A stretch of DNA of 64,000 nucleotides from Desulfosarcina sp. OttesenSCG-928-A07 (GTDB lineage Bacteria > Desulfobacterota > Desulfobacteria > Desulfobacterales > Desulfosarcinaceae): positions 1 through 64,000 of the forward strand of contig JAJDJS010000009.1 of assembly GCA_030267325.1 (NCBI GenBank). The letters are read 5' to 3'. Below are positions 25,231 through 33,382 of the stretch, in pieces. Positions within the stretch are counted from its first letter, which is position 1. Each line of letters opens with the position of its first letter. Below the pieces are notes generated by a model. It did not search any database and was not told the origin of the DNA. It was given only the letters and a program-made list of their open reading frames with translations. The position numbers and the translations under genes are program-made.

Positions 25231-26774
25231 CAACTTCCTCCCACCGGCATCATGAGGGTGAACACCGCACCGGGAAAAACGTTTTCATCAATTTCCAGCC
25301 ATCCGCCATGCTCCCTGGCCACCCGTTCGGTGTTGGTGAGCCCCAGCCCGGTCCCCTTGGTCTTTGTGGTAAAAAAAGGCTTCCGAATTTCATGGATCAG
25401 GTCTGCCGGAATGCCGCAGCCCTGGTCGTGAATCCGGACTGCCGCATACCGCTTGGCGTTTTTCCACACCACACCAATGGAAATCCGAATCTCGCCGCCC
25501 TGGGGAGACGCGTCAATGGCGTTCAGCAGAAGATTCATCACGGCCTGCTGAAACCGCTCCGCATCAAGGGGCACTTTGGGCATGGCCACATCCTGCTGAA
25601 AACGGACAACAATGGATTTTTCCCTGAATTTTTCCGCCAGCAGTTCGGTGTATTGATACATGAGGACCTGAATGTCCACGGGCCGGGGACTCAGATCCAG
25701 AGGCTTGGCAAAATCCAGGAGTTCCTGGAGAATCCGCTCCAGACGTTTGACTTCCTGCACGGATATATCCAGCCGGCGGCCGTCGTTTCCCTGGAGCAGG
25801 GCGTTTTTTTTCAGCACCTGAAGGTTGAGTTTGATGGCGGACAGGGGGTTGCGAATCTCGTGGGACAAGGATGCCGTAATCTGGCCGATGGTGGCCATGC
25901 GTTCTGCCTCACGCACCTTGGCCTCCATTTTGACCCGTTCGGTGATGTCCCGGCAAATGGCGATGGTGGACGGATAATCGTCATAGTGGGTCACCCGTGA
26001 GAGAATTTCCGTGGGAAAGGTCCGGCCGTCTCCATTAAGGCGCATGTATTCAAAGGCCTTGGGGGATGTTAATTTTCCGATGAGCATCCCCCGCTGGTAC
26101 ATGTCGGTAATTTTCTTCCGGCTGCCCGGAGCCACAAAATCCACGAACTTTCGGCCCACAACCGAATTTTCAGGCAACTGGTGAATTTTGGCAAAGGCCG
26201 GATTGGCAAAAACAATGGTTTCATCCCGGATCACCACATACCCGTCGTTGATCTCTTCCACCAGGGTCTTGTATTTGCGCTCGGACTCGGCAAGTTCCGC
26301 CGTCCGGCGCTTCACCTCCCCTTTCAGGGACAGATTGTGCTCACGGATCCGTTTTTCATGCATGGTTTGGGAAAGCAGGCTGTGCTGCTGCACCACATAG
26401 GCCATACACCGGTTCACCCGGACGATGTGGTCGTGGCACTGATCCGGCGGAAAATCCGCGAAGATCAAAGGCGTTACGATTTCCCGGAAAAGTTCAAAAG
26501 CAGTCTGGACATGGGAGAGAAGAAATCCGGCGTTCAGCCGAAATGCGGTGATGGTGCGGATAAACTCGTCGATTTTTGAGGGATCATCATAAAGGACAAT
26601 CCAGATATTGCCTTCGTAGGCATCAGAAACCGTTCTGTGCAGTTCTTCAACAGGGCGCTCGGAATATTTTTCGCACACGCCGATGTGGAGCCGATGCACC
26701 CATTTTTCCAGTATATTCCGGCGGTGCTGGTGAAAAAAAGCTTCCAACGGCGACTGAGATGCGGGTGCTGTCAT
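25230..26774 (-). CDS. Cytoplasmic PAS sensor histidine kinase
   Basis: The 514-residue kinase has no membrane segments. An N-terminal all-helical region (about 10-145) resembles RsbRD-type sensor domains. A short coiled coil, a PAS domain (about 165-285), HisKA with the phospho-His305 in ASLSHEIRNPLS, and a HATPase with DQGCGIP and KGTGLGL complete it. The start is fixed by an AAGGAT ribosome site. It is coupled to the NtrC-type regulator gene. Its signal is presumably soluble, perhaps benzoyl-CoA, benzoate or a redox state, given the surrounding catabolic genes. That is inference. Confidence 0.88.
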   Translation of the reverse strand: MTAPASQSPLEAFFHQHRRNILEKWVHRLHIGVCEKYSERPVEELHRTVSDAYEGNIWIVLYDDPSKIDEFIRTITAFRLNAGFLLSHVQTAFELFREIVTPLIFADFPPDQCHDHIVRVNRCMAYVVQQHSLLSQTMHEKRIREHNLSLKGEVKRRTAELAESERKYKTLVEEINDGYVVIRDETIVFANPAFAKIHQLPENSVVGRKFVDFVAPGSRKKITDMYQRGMLIGKLTSPKAFEYMRLNGDGRTFPTEILSRVTHYDDYPSTIAICRDITERVKMEAKVREAERMATIGQITASLSHEIRNPLSAIKLNLQVLKKNALLQGNDGRRLDISVQEVKRLERILQELLDFAKPLDLSPRPVDIQVLMYQYTELLAEKFREKSIVVRFQQDVAMPKVPLDAERFQQAVMNLLLNAIDASPQGGEIRISIGVVWKNAKRYAAVRIHDQGCGIPADLIHEIRKPFFTTKTKGTGLGLTNTERVAREHGGWLEIDENVFPGAVFTLMMPVGGS

Positions 26775-26823
26775 GGACCGCCATCCTTCTTGCGGTTGCG
26801 GCACGGTAATAAACAGGCAGGAT

Positions 26824-26849
26824 CGCCCGGATGGAGGACCATCCGGGCG
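26824..26849 (-). terminator. 11-bp perfect hairpin after the OB-fold gene
   Basis: CGCCCGGATGG and CCATCCGGGCG form a perfect 11-bp stem with a four-base loop, between the OB-fold gene and the histidine kinase gene. No clean T-run follows on the minus strand (ATCCTGCC then TTTATT). It is a strong hairpin that probably separates the catabolic and regulatory transcripts. Confidence 0.55.
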
Positions 26850-26868
26850 TAAATCAGACGTTTTTCCC

Positions 26869-27300
26869 TTATGCTTTCTGGAAAACGTAATTGAGCTGGC
26901 CGTTGGGAAGGGTGTTGACCCGGGTGGTCATTTCCGTGCCGACACTGACCGTCTCCGGGGTGAGGCCGCTGTCCAGCCGTCCGAAGACCTGGTAATCGCC
27001 GTAGTCCACCATGGCGATGGTATAGGGAATATCCCCTTCAAATCCCACGGGCGCAAAGGTGAGCTGGCTGTAGGACACCAGTTTGCCTTTCCCGGTTACT
27101 TCCTTCCATTCCATGGTGCTGGACAGGCAGCCGCAGCAATCGGCCCGGGGCGGAAAAAAATCCGCATTGCAGGCCTTGCAGTGGGTGTACATCACTTTGC
27201 CGTTTTCCAGATAATCAATAAAATCATTCACCTTTGTGGTCTTGGTGAAGCTTACCGTGCCGAATTTGGCGAAACGGACATCTTCCTGTTTTTTGCTCAT
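26869..27300 (-). CDS. DUF35 zinc-ribbon/OB-fold acyl-CoA-associated protein (BbsA-like)
   Basis: The 143-residue protein has a rubredoxin-like zinc ribbon (CKACNADFFPPRADCCGC, about 40-57) and then an OB-fold (about 58-135). DUF35 proteins pair with SCP-x-type thiolases and are needed for their activity, as with BbsA and BbsB in benzylsuccinate degradation. The thiolase gene lies 13 bases upstream, so a thiolase complex is expected. Here the likely substrate is a ring-cleavage 3-oxoacyl-CoA such as 3-oxopimeloyl-CoA, inferred from the neighbouring Oah, Had and Dch genes. Confidence 0.85.
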   Translation of the reverse strand: MSKKQEDVRFAKFGTVSFTKTTKVNDFIDYLENGKVMYTHCKACNADFFPPRADCCGCLSSTMEWKEVTGKGKLVSYSQLTFAPVGFEGDIPYTIAMVDYGDYQVFGRLDSGLTPETVSVGTEMTTRVNTLPNGQLNYVFQKA

Positions 27301-27313
27301 TTTATCCTCCAGC

Positions 27314-28483
27314 CTACTGGTTGCCCAAAATGGTCACATTGCCGTAAATGCCCACGCCGCCGATGTTATGCACCAGACCGATCTGGGGGTCTTTCACCTG
27401 CATGTCACCGGCTTCTCCGCGAAGCTGGAGCACGATGGTCCGGACCTGGCTGCCGCCGGTGGCGCCGATGGGATGTCCCTTGGAGAGCAGTCCGCCGTCC
27501 ACGTTTACCGGGATGCTGCCTTCCTTGTAGGTCTCTTTGCCCCGGATCAGGTCCTTGGCCCCGCCCGGCTCCGCAAATCCCAGGGCTTCATAGGCCAGAA
27601 GCTCGGCAATGGTAAAGCAGTCGTGGACTTCCGCCACATCAATGTCCTTGGGACCCACGCCAGCCATTTTATAGGCGGCCTGGGCTGCCTGCTCAGCGGC
27701 TTTAAGGCCGTAGAGTTTATCCCGACCGGTGAGGTTCACGCTGGCACTGGCCGCGCCCACGCCCAGAATCCAGACGGGTTTTTTGCTGAACAGCTTGGCT
27801 TTTTCTTCGCTGGCCACAATCAGGCAGGAAGTGCCGTCGGCATTGGCGCAGCAATCGCCGACCCGAAGCGGGCTGGATACCAGATTGGACATCATGTCTT
27901 CGGGATTGGTAAACATCTCCGGGGTTACGGCCTTGCGGTAAACCGCCCGGTCGTTGATCTGGCCGTAGGTGGCAGCTTTCACCCGGACTGCCGCCAGATC
28001 TTCCAGGGTGGTGCCGTATTTGGCCATATGGGCCTGGGCATGCATGGCGTAATAGGCCGGCATCATGGTGCCGAAGGGGCTTTCCCACTGGATATCCGCC
28101 CCGCGGCCCATGCGTTCCTGGGATTCGGCAGAGGAGATTTCAGACATTTTCTGGAGCCCGATCACGGCCACCACATCATGGGCCCCGGAGGCCACCATGG
28201 AATAGGCCAGTTTAAGGCCGGTGCTGGAAGAAGAGCACAGGGATTCCACATAAAAAGTGGGCTGGGGATTAAGGCCCAGGTATTCGGCAATCACGGCAGA
28301 CGGTGACCGCTGCTTGTCATATTCGGGTGCAGAGCAAAATACCGAAGCGTCAATGTCTTTGGCGGTAATGCCGGCATCGGTAACCGCCTCTTTGAATCCC
28401 TCAAAAGCCAGTTCCCGGATAGAACCCGGATACTTGCGGACAAAAGCGCTTTGTCCGACACCAATAATAGCCACTTTTTTCAT
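27314..28483 (-). CDS. SCP-x-type thiolase (BbsB-like)
   Basis: The 389-residue thiolase starts at the ATG behind an AGAGGA ribosome site (MKKVAIIGVGQSAFVRKYPG). The nucleophilic Cys lies in VESLCSSSSTGLKLA, an HDCFTIAELLAYEALG block follows, and the active-site His is in LLSKGHPIGATGG. This is the thiolase branch that works with DUF35 partners, unlike FadA-type enzymes. It probably cleaves the 3-oxoacyl-CoA formed after ring hydrolysis to glutaryl-CoA and acetyl-CoA. A thiolytic step in an arylsuccinate pathway is the main alternative, but no BbsC/D/E/F/G/H genes accompany it. Confidence 0.85.
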   Translation of the reverse strand: MKKVAIIGVGQSAFVRKYPGSIRELAFEGFKEAVTDAGITAKDIDASVFCSAPEYDKQRSPSAVIAEYLGLNPQPTFYVESLCSSSSTGLKLAYSMVASGAHDVVAVIGLQKMSEISSAESQERMGRGADIQWESPFGTMMPAYYAMHAQAHMAKYGTTLEDLAAVRVKAATYGQINDRAVYRKAVTPEMFTNPEDMMSNLVSSPLRVGDCCANADGTSCLIVASEEKAKLFSKKPVWILGVGAASASVNLTGRDKLYGLKAAEQAAQAAYKMAGVGPKDIDVAEVHDCFTIAELLAYEALGFAEPGGAKDLIRGKETYKEGSIPVNVDGGLLSKGHPIGATGGSQVRTIVLQLRGEAGDMQVKDPQIGLVHNIGGVGIYGNVTILGNQ

Positions 28484-28513
28484 ATTTTTTCCTCTGTTGA
28501 AGGGGGTTACAAA

Positions 28514-28542
28514 TGAACATGCGCCCGTGTTTTTGAACATGC
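28514..28542 (-). promoter_or_regulatory. Direct repeats TGAACATGC upstream of the thiolase gene
   Basis: Two perfect copies of the nine-base word TGAACATGC (28514-28522 and 28534-28542) are 20 bases apart, about two helical turns, between the upstream terminator and the thiolase start. This spacing suits a dimeric or tandem DNA-binding regulator. No clear -10/-35 is visible. Confidence 0.4.
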
Positions 28543-28550
28543 TGGAAAAA

Positions 28551-28592
28551 TTCCGCGTTTTGACGGTATCAAGGGGTCGTCAAAACGCGGAA
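28551..28592 (-). terminator. 15-bp intrinsic terminator between SDR and thiolase genes
   Basis: TTCCGCGTTTTGACG and CGTCAAAACGCGGAA form a perfect 15-bp stem with a 12-base loop. On the minus strand it is followed at once by five T residues. It ends the dch-had-oah-SDR transcript and makes the thiolase/OB-fold genes a separate or partly uncoupled unit. Confidence 0.85.
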
Positions 28593-28627
28593 GCCACACT
28601 TTTCAGCACTTCATCTCAGCACCGGTA

Positions 28628-29377
28628 TCATATGTACTGTCCGCCGTCCACCCGGATGACGTCACCGGTCACATGCTTGGCTTTGTCCGAGGCCAGGAAA
28701 ACAATCACATTGGCCAGATCTTCGGGCTCGCCCACGCGTTTGAGCACACTTTCAGCCATGGCCATGTCAACGACCTTGTCCCGGGCCTCGGATGCCCGCA
28801 GCATGGGGGTTTCGATCAGACCCGGGGCCACGGCGTTGACCGTCACACCAAAACTGCCGAGCTCTTTGGCCACTGCTTTGGTATAGCCGATGATGCCGGC
28901 CTTGGAGGCTGAATAGTTGGTCTGGCCGAATTTTCCGCGCATGCCGTTGATGGAGGTCACATTGATGATGCGGCCGTATTTCTGATCCTTGAACAGGGGG
29001 GCAACATGGCGGGTAAAATTGAAGTAGCCTTTGAGGTTGACGTCAATGACCCGATCCCACTGTTCTTCGGTCATTTTCCAGCAGACCCCGTCCCAGTTCA
29101 TCCCGGCATTGTTCACCAGAATGTCGATCCGGCCAAAGGCGTCCAGGGCGGCTTTGACCACCGCTTCAGCATCCGTAAAGGAAGCAATATCGCATTTGAC
29201 GCAAATGGCCTTGCGCCCCATGGCCTCAATCTGTTTTTTGACCGCCTCGGCCTCTTCCTTGTGGTTCCGGTAGGTGAGGCAGACATTGGCCCCTTCTTCA
29301 CCCAGCATCAGTGATGCAGCGGTTCCGATACCCTGAGAGCCACCGGTGATAATTGCATTTTTGCCTTTCAGCAGCAT
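28628..29377 (-). CDS. SDR-family 3-hydroxyacyl-CoA dehydrogenase
   Basis: This 249-residue short-chain dehydrogenase is close to FabG/PhaB in layout: cofactor motif GGSQGIG (12-18), NNAGMN, catalytic Ser in NVTSINGM, and YSASKAG with the catalytic Tyr and Lys. The Arg in LTYRNHKEE after strand two is compatible with NADP(H), but this is not decisive. It is the last gene of the dch-had-oah unit, 22 bases after oah. It is therefore a good candidate for 3-hydroxypimeloyl-CoA dehydrogenase, replacing the two-domain enzyme usually used at that step. Confidence 0.85.
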   Translation of the reverse strand: MLLKGKNAIITGGSQGIGTAASLMLGEEGANVCLTYRNHKEEAEAVKKQIEAMGRKAICVKCDIASFTDAEAVVKAALDAFGRIDILVNNAGMNWDGVCWKMTEEQWDRVIDVNLKGYFNFTRHVAPLFKDQKYGRIINVTSINGMRGKFGQTNYSASKAGIIGYTKAVAKELGSFGVTVNAVAPGLIETPMLRASEARDKVVDMAMAESVLKRVGEPEDLANVIVFLASDKAKHVTGDVIRVDGGQYI

Positions 29378-29399
29378 AATGTTTCTCCCTCCCTGGACC

Positions 29400-30533
29400 T
29401 TAAGCCATGGGTTTTCCCAGAACAGCGGCCATCAACGCCGTATCCAGGGTTTCTCCGGCAGCCAGACGACGCCGGTATTCGATGAAATCAATGGTATCCC
29501 GGCCGGTAATTTTTTTGGTATTAAAGGCGCCAAAGCCCAGGAAGGCTTCACCGGACATATTGGCCGCCAGCCAGTGCCGGTTCATCACCTTGGCCTGATC
29601 CCAGAAGAATTTTTTCTTCAGCCGGACGCCCTCAACACTTTTGGTCAGACAGCCCGGGAACAGGTTGGTAAAGGTCCACAGAATCTTGTTCACTTCCGCG
29701 TCCAGCAAGGTAAAGTCCGTCTTGGCGTTCTTGATGGTCTCGCGAGCCGCCTTGGCCGCATCACCGGTCTTGTATTCGCCGTATACCAGCTCGCCGTCCG
29801 CCACATAAGAATCGGTGAAAACGCCCGGGTTGCGGACCCATTTGTCATTGTCGCGAATCACGGGCACGCATTTGGAAATCAGGCCCAGGCGGTACATCTT
29901 GTAGGCGCTCCACATTTCGCAGGACACGCAGTTCCACATGGCCAGTTCCATGGGCAGCATCCAGGGGAGGAAATCCGTGCTGCCGCCATCCGGCGCGCTG
30001 CCGTGTTTGGGGCCGGCCTGACCAAAAATGGCAAGGTCGCTGGAAAGGGTGATATCGCAGGCCATGCCGATTTCCTGGCCGCCGGCCACCCGCATGCCGT
30101 TGACCCGGCAGATGGTGGGTTTCTTGCAGAACAGAATCATATCCACCATGGCGTTGAACAGATCCATGTAGATACCGTATTCATTGGGGCGCTTGGAATA
30201 ATATTCGGAGTATTCCTTGGTATTGCCGCCGGTGCAGAAGGCTTTGTCGCCCATGGCGGTAAACACGCAGGCCACAACGGAGGTGTCCGCAGATGCCCGG
30301 TGAAACCCGGCGATGACGGCCTTAACCATTTCCGTGGTATAGGAGTTGTACTGTGTGGGGTTGTTCAGGGTCACCCATGCGGAATAAAGGCCGTCCACCA
30401 CTTTTCCCTGGGGATCCACAATGGGTTTTTTCTCATAGATCACGCCCGGGGCCTCTTTTGAAAAAATCGATTCATCCCACAGGTGATGGTCTTTCAGGCC
30501 GTTTTCGCGGGGCATCCAACTCAGGTCGCTCAT
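29400..30533 (-). CDS. bamA: 6-oxocyclohex-1-ene-1-carbonyl-CoA hydrolase
   Basis: This crotonase-superfamily enzyme of 377 residues is clearly longer than ordinary enoyl-CoA hydratases and has the BamA/Oah signature blocks (WVTLNNPTQYNSYTTEMVKAVI, AFCTGGNTKEYSEYYSKRPNEY, GQAGPKHGSAPDGGSTDFLPW). It hydrolyses the C-C bond of 6-oxocyclohex-1-enoyl-CoA, opening the ring to 3-hydroxypimeloyl-CoA. bamA is the standard marker gene for anaerobic benzoyl-CoA degraders. It sits between had and the SDR gene in the same direction. The start ATG has a good GGAGG-type site. Confidence 0.95.
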   Translation of the reverse strand: MSDLSWMPRENGLKDHHLWDESIFSKEAPGVIYEKKPIVDPQGKVVDGLYSAWVTLNNPTQYNSYTTEMVKAVIAGFHRASADTSVVACVFTAMGDKAFCTGGNTKEYSEYYSKRPNEYGIYMDLFNAMVDMILFCKKPTICRVNGMRVAGGQEIGMACDITLSSDLAIFGQAGPKHGSAPDGGSTDFLPWMLPMELAMWNCVSCEMWSAYKMYRLGLISKCVPVIRDNDKWVRNPGVFTDSYVADGELVYGEYKTGDAAKAARETIKNAKTDFTLLDAEVNKILWTFTNLFPGCLTKSVEGVRLKKKFFWDQAKVMNRHWLAANMSGEAFLGFGAFNTKKITGRDTIDFIEYRRRLAAGETLDTALMAAVLGKPMA

Positions 30534-30610
30534 TTTTCCTCCTTACTTGTTCATTCAAAGGGCCGGATGTCACCGGCGGTCGTATTTTTACGGTAAACGC
30601 CCGCCATCAT

Positions 30611-30648
30611 CCTTTCCCTCTTCAAATTTCAGGGAGGAGAGGGAAAGG
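30611..30648. repeat. Inverted repeat between had and bamA
   Basis: CCTTTCCCTC and GAGGGAAAGG form a perfect 10-bp inverted repeat around 18 bases in the gap between the had stop and the bamA start. No T-run follows. It may stabilise one mRNA segment or tune relative expression. A smaller GCCGG/CCGGC hairpin lies about 40 bases further toward bamA. Confidence 0.5.
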
Positions 30649-30692
30649 GGTGAGGAGGGCTGAAGATTGCTCAAGACTGTCGTTTTCTTGAA

Positions 30693-31766
30693 TTATGGAA
30701 CCATGATGGGACGCGGGTTGATTTTCCGGGCATGGGCCATCTCAAACACTTCATTGATGGAATCCAGCGGGAAAGTTTTGACAAAGGGTTTGAGATCCAT
30801 CTTTCCGGCCAGGATCAGTTCCACCACCGGCGGGTAATATTTGGGAATGCAGCCCCAGTTGCCCCGCGCCGTGGCATTGAACGCCATGAGGTTGGACAGG
30901 CGGATGTTGACCGTATCCATGGTGAACCCCACCACAGACAGGTGGGCGCCAAAAGTCAGAAGCCCGAAAGCCGTGGTCTGTCCAGGAGCCGTTCCTGATG
31001 TTTCAAAAATTTTCAGATGGGTACGGGAACGACCGGTCTGTTTGGCCACATCGTAGACTTTTTTCCGGAGATCCTTGAAGGGAATTTCTTTGGAGTTGAA
31101 GGTGGCGTCCATGTAGGGGGCAAGACCGTCCAGTTTTTGCTGGTCCACATCAATGGCCACCACCGCCGCGCCAAAACTTTTGGCCAACTGGGCGCCAAAT
31201 CCGCCCACGCCGCCCACGCCGATAAATACCGCCATGTCTTCGGCCTTGAGGTCCGCCTCAACAATGGCCTGATAGGGCGTTGTGATGGCATCGGCCACAA
31301 CGGAAAGTTCGGCCAGGGTAATGCCGGTTGTTCCCGCAGGGTTCATGTTGGCATCCACCGGCACCTTGCAGAGTTGATTCGCCGGCACCAGGATATGGGT
31401 GGCAAATCCGCCCTGGATATCGTTTCCCGGCATTTTCTGGGCAGGGCAGATATTTCCCCGTCCTTCCAGGCAGTCAGGGCATTTGCCGCAGGGCATAACC
31501 GCCGGCACGACTGCCGCACAACCGGCCCAGGATTCGGCGCCGTCGCCCACAGCCTCAATCGTACCGCTGATTTCATGTCCCAAGGTCAGGGGCATTTCGG
31601 ATTTGATGGGCACATTGTCATAAAAAAAGCCCAGATCCGTATGGCAGACACCGCATCCTGCCACCTTCAGCAGAACCTCTCCGGGACCGGGTTTGGGAAT
31701 CGGAGATTCCGTGCGAACCAATGGTTTGTTTCTTTCCACCATCTGCCAGGATACCATCGTTGTCAT
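30693..31766 (-). CDS. had: 6-hydroxycyclohex-1-ene-1-carbonyl-CoA dehydrogenase
   Basis: The 357-residue protein is a zinc-dependent medium-chain dehydrogenase. The catalytic zinc region is GCGVCHTDLGFFYDN and GHEISGTIEAVG, the structural zinc cysteines are CGKCPDCLEGRGNIC, and the Rossmann glycines are in GVGGVGGFGAQ. Together with the flanking bamA and dch it is confidently Had (BamQ), which oxidises the 6-hydroxy intermediate to the 6-oxo compound with NAD. It is 53 bases after dch and about 160 bases before bamA. Confidence 0.93.
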   Translation of the reverse strand: MTTMVSWQMVERNKPLVRTESPIPKPGPGEVLLKVAGCGVCHTDLGFFYDNVPIKSEMPLTLGHEISGTIEAVGDGAESWAGCAAVVPAVMPCGKCPDCLEGRGNICPAQKMPGNDIQGGFATHILVPANQLCKVPVDANMNPAGTTGITLAELSVVADAITTPYQAIVEADLKAEDMAVFIGVGGVGGFGAQLAKSFGAAVVAIDVDQQKLDGLAPYMDATFNSKEIPFKDLRKKVYDVAKQTGRSRTHLKIFETSGTAPGQTTAFGLLTFGAHLSVVGFTMDTVNIRLSNLMAFNATARGNWGCIPKYYPPVVELILAGKMDLKPFVKTFPLDSINEVFEMAHARKINPRPIMVP

Positions 31767-31819
31767 TATGCGCTCCTTATATGTTTAAAAAAATCGGGTA
31801 AAAAATCGCGAGGCCCAAC

Positions 31820-32590
31820 TTATCGGTTCACCCATACAGCCCGGCGTTTTTCCGCAAAGCTGTTGAGGCCTTCCTGGGTGTCTTCGGTTTTCATCAGCTC
31901 GTTCAGGAACATGTCATTGACGCTCTTCATGGCCGCATCGGGCGTCATGTTCAAATGACGGTTCACGGCTTGTTTGTTGAGCCGGATGATGAGCGGGCTG
32001 CACTGGCAGATTTCTTTGATCAGAGCGGCAATCCCGGCGTCAAAGGCATCGGCCTCAAAAAGATCGGCCAGAAGCCCCATCCGGAACATGGCCTCGGCCG
32101 TATACCGGCGGCCGGTGGTGCAGATTTCAACGGCTTTGGCCGGGCCCACCAAGTGCGGCAGACGTACCGCAGCATAGGGCGGAAAAAATCCCAATTTAAT
32201 TTCCGGCTGGCCGAAAACAGCGGCAGTGGAGCCCACCACCATGTCGCAGGCAATAGCCACTTCCATGCCGCCGCCAAGGCAGGCGCCGTGAACCGCTGCA
32301 ATGGTGGGAACAGCCATGTTCTCAATCTGTTTCAACAAAAGATCAAACACGCGGATCATCTCCGGTGCAAGCTCGGGGCTGTGATCGCCCACTTCAACAC
32401 CCGCGCACCAGCTGGCCCCTTTTCCGGAAATCACAAGGCATTTGAGATCCTTATCCTTGTCCAGATCCGCCAAAAGCTGTGTCAGCTCCTGCATCATATC
32501 AATATTGAACACGTTATGTTTTGGGCGATTCAGAACAATTTTGGCAACCCCATCTTCTTTGGTCAGTTCGTGAAAACGAAAGTCCGTCAT
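31820..32590 (-). CDS. dch: Cyclohexa-1,5-diene-1-carbonyl-CoA hydratase
   Basis: This 256-residue crotonase-family enzyme has the normal Dch length, with the oxyanion-hole blocks GKGASWCAGVEVGDH and ACLGGGMEVAIACDMVV. Dch (BamR) adds water to the dienoyl-CoA made by benzoyl-CoA reductase, the first step of modified beta-oxidation. It is the first gene of the dch-had-bamA-SDR unit. I chose the ATG after a GGGG-type ribosome site (MTDFRFHELTKEDG). A Met 57 bases upstream is open but lacks support. Confidence 0.92.
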   Translation of the reverse strand: MTDFRFHELTKEDGVAKIVLNRPKHNVFNIDMMQELTQLLADLDKDKDLKCLVISGKGASWCAGVEVGDHSPELAPEMIRVFDLLLKQIENMAVPTIAAVHGACLGGGMEVAIACDMVVGSTAAVFGQPEIKLGFFPPYAAVRLPHLVGPAKAVEICTTGRRYTAEAMFRMGLLADLFEADAFDAGIAALIKEICQCSPLIIRLNKQAVNRHLNMTPDAAMKSVNDMFLNELMKTEDTQEGLNSFAEKRRAVWVNR

Positions 32591-32810
32591 AACTTTTCCC
32601 CTTTGTTCGGTGATAGTGGATGCAGCGCCCCGTTCAGAAAAATGCACGGAACCAGTGAGAAATCCGCTATAAATTGAATCTCCTCACAAAGGATCCAGAT
32701 AGTCGAACACTGGCGCGCATATCATTGAAGACGGCAACCGCTCGCAACAAACGGTTCACGTTGAGATTTTTCATCGGGATTTAAAAAAGTCATATTAAAG
32801 CGTCCATGTA

Positions 32811-32839
32811 GCTATATAGAAGCTAAAACCGCTTGTCAA
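32811..32839 (-). promoter_or_regulatory. Sigma-70-like promoter of the dch operon
   Basis: TTGACA (32839-32834) and TATAGC (32816-32811) are 17 bases apart on the minus strand; an overlapping TATATA gives a shorter spacing. The predicted leader of about 210 bases before dch is long and contains a 35-codon frame (32774-32667) without a clear ribosome site. No sigma-54 element was found here, unlike before the ligase gene. The remaining bases to 32983 hold no supportable gene. Confidence 0.6.
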
Positions 32840-32983
32840 CGGCAAAACCTTGCAAAATAACTTCTGATCAATCTCTGATTGAACTTTATTGCATACAAAA
32901 TTGTTCTCAGAAAGAAACGGAAAGACTCACACAGATACGGGGAAAAGACTCAGAAAGGCGAAAAACAGTATGCTTCCATAAGG

Positions 32984-33316
32984 TCAGCGGGGATACTCAC
33001 CCCGTGCGTAGACATGATCGTAACAATAGGACTCATACTCCAGATCCGGCGGCGCATCGGCAGACGTCTCGGTTGTCCGTTGTTTTTCCAGGTGGCGCAT
33101 CCACAGGTTCTTGGCATGGGCATACAGCACATCCTGAAGAATATCCGGAGAGTCATTCACTTCGGGATTTTGTTTCAGAAACAGAACCGCGCCGTCGATG
33201 ACCGCCTTGACATTGCGGACATATTCAGTGGCATCCATCCGGTAATCGGCAGAAAGACCCATAAATTTTTCCAGGGTTGATTTTGCGGTTCCCTCAATGG
33301 CGTCAATGCAGTTCAT
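32984..33316 (-). CDS. Conserved-looking hypothetical protein
   Basis: I do not recognise this 110-residue soluble, acidic protein. It is predicted to be mostly helical (EYVRNVKAVIDGAVLFLKQN, ILQDVLYAHAKNLWMRHLEKQ) and has a Tyr-rich C-terminus (YESYCYDHVYARG). No signal peptide or membrane segment is seen. It lies downstream of cmoB in the same direction with a gap of about 70 bases. Codon use is like the neighbours, so it is probably a real gene. Confidence 0.6.
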   Translation of the reverse strand: MNCIDAIEGTAKSTLEKFMGLSADYRMDATEYVRNVKAVIDGAVLFLKQNPEVNDSPDILQDVLYAHAKNLWMRHLEKQRTTETSADAPPDLEYESYCYDHVYARGEYPR

Positions 33317-33382
33317 AACCGGTACCCGTTCTTTTCTGCTGATAACAAAATAAGGGATTGCGTCCGCGCAAACAGCGGGCCT

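Noticed and set aside
27236-28306. Long plus-strand open frame (356 codons) opposite the thiolase and OB-fold genes
   Set aside because: It is the antisense shadow of well-supported genes, His/Gly-rich as typical for GC-rich reverse frames, and has no family motif.
29346-30461. Long plus-strand open frame (371 codons) opposite bamA
   Set aside because: It lies wholly antisense to an unmistakable bamA, with no ribosome site and a composition typical of a shadow frame.
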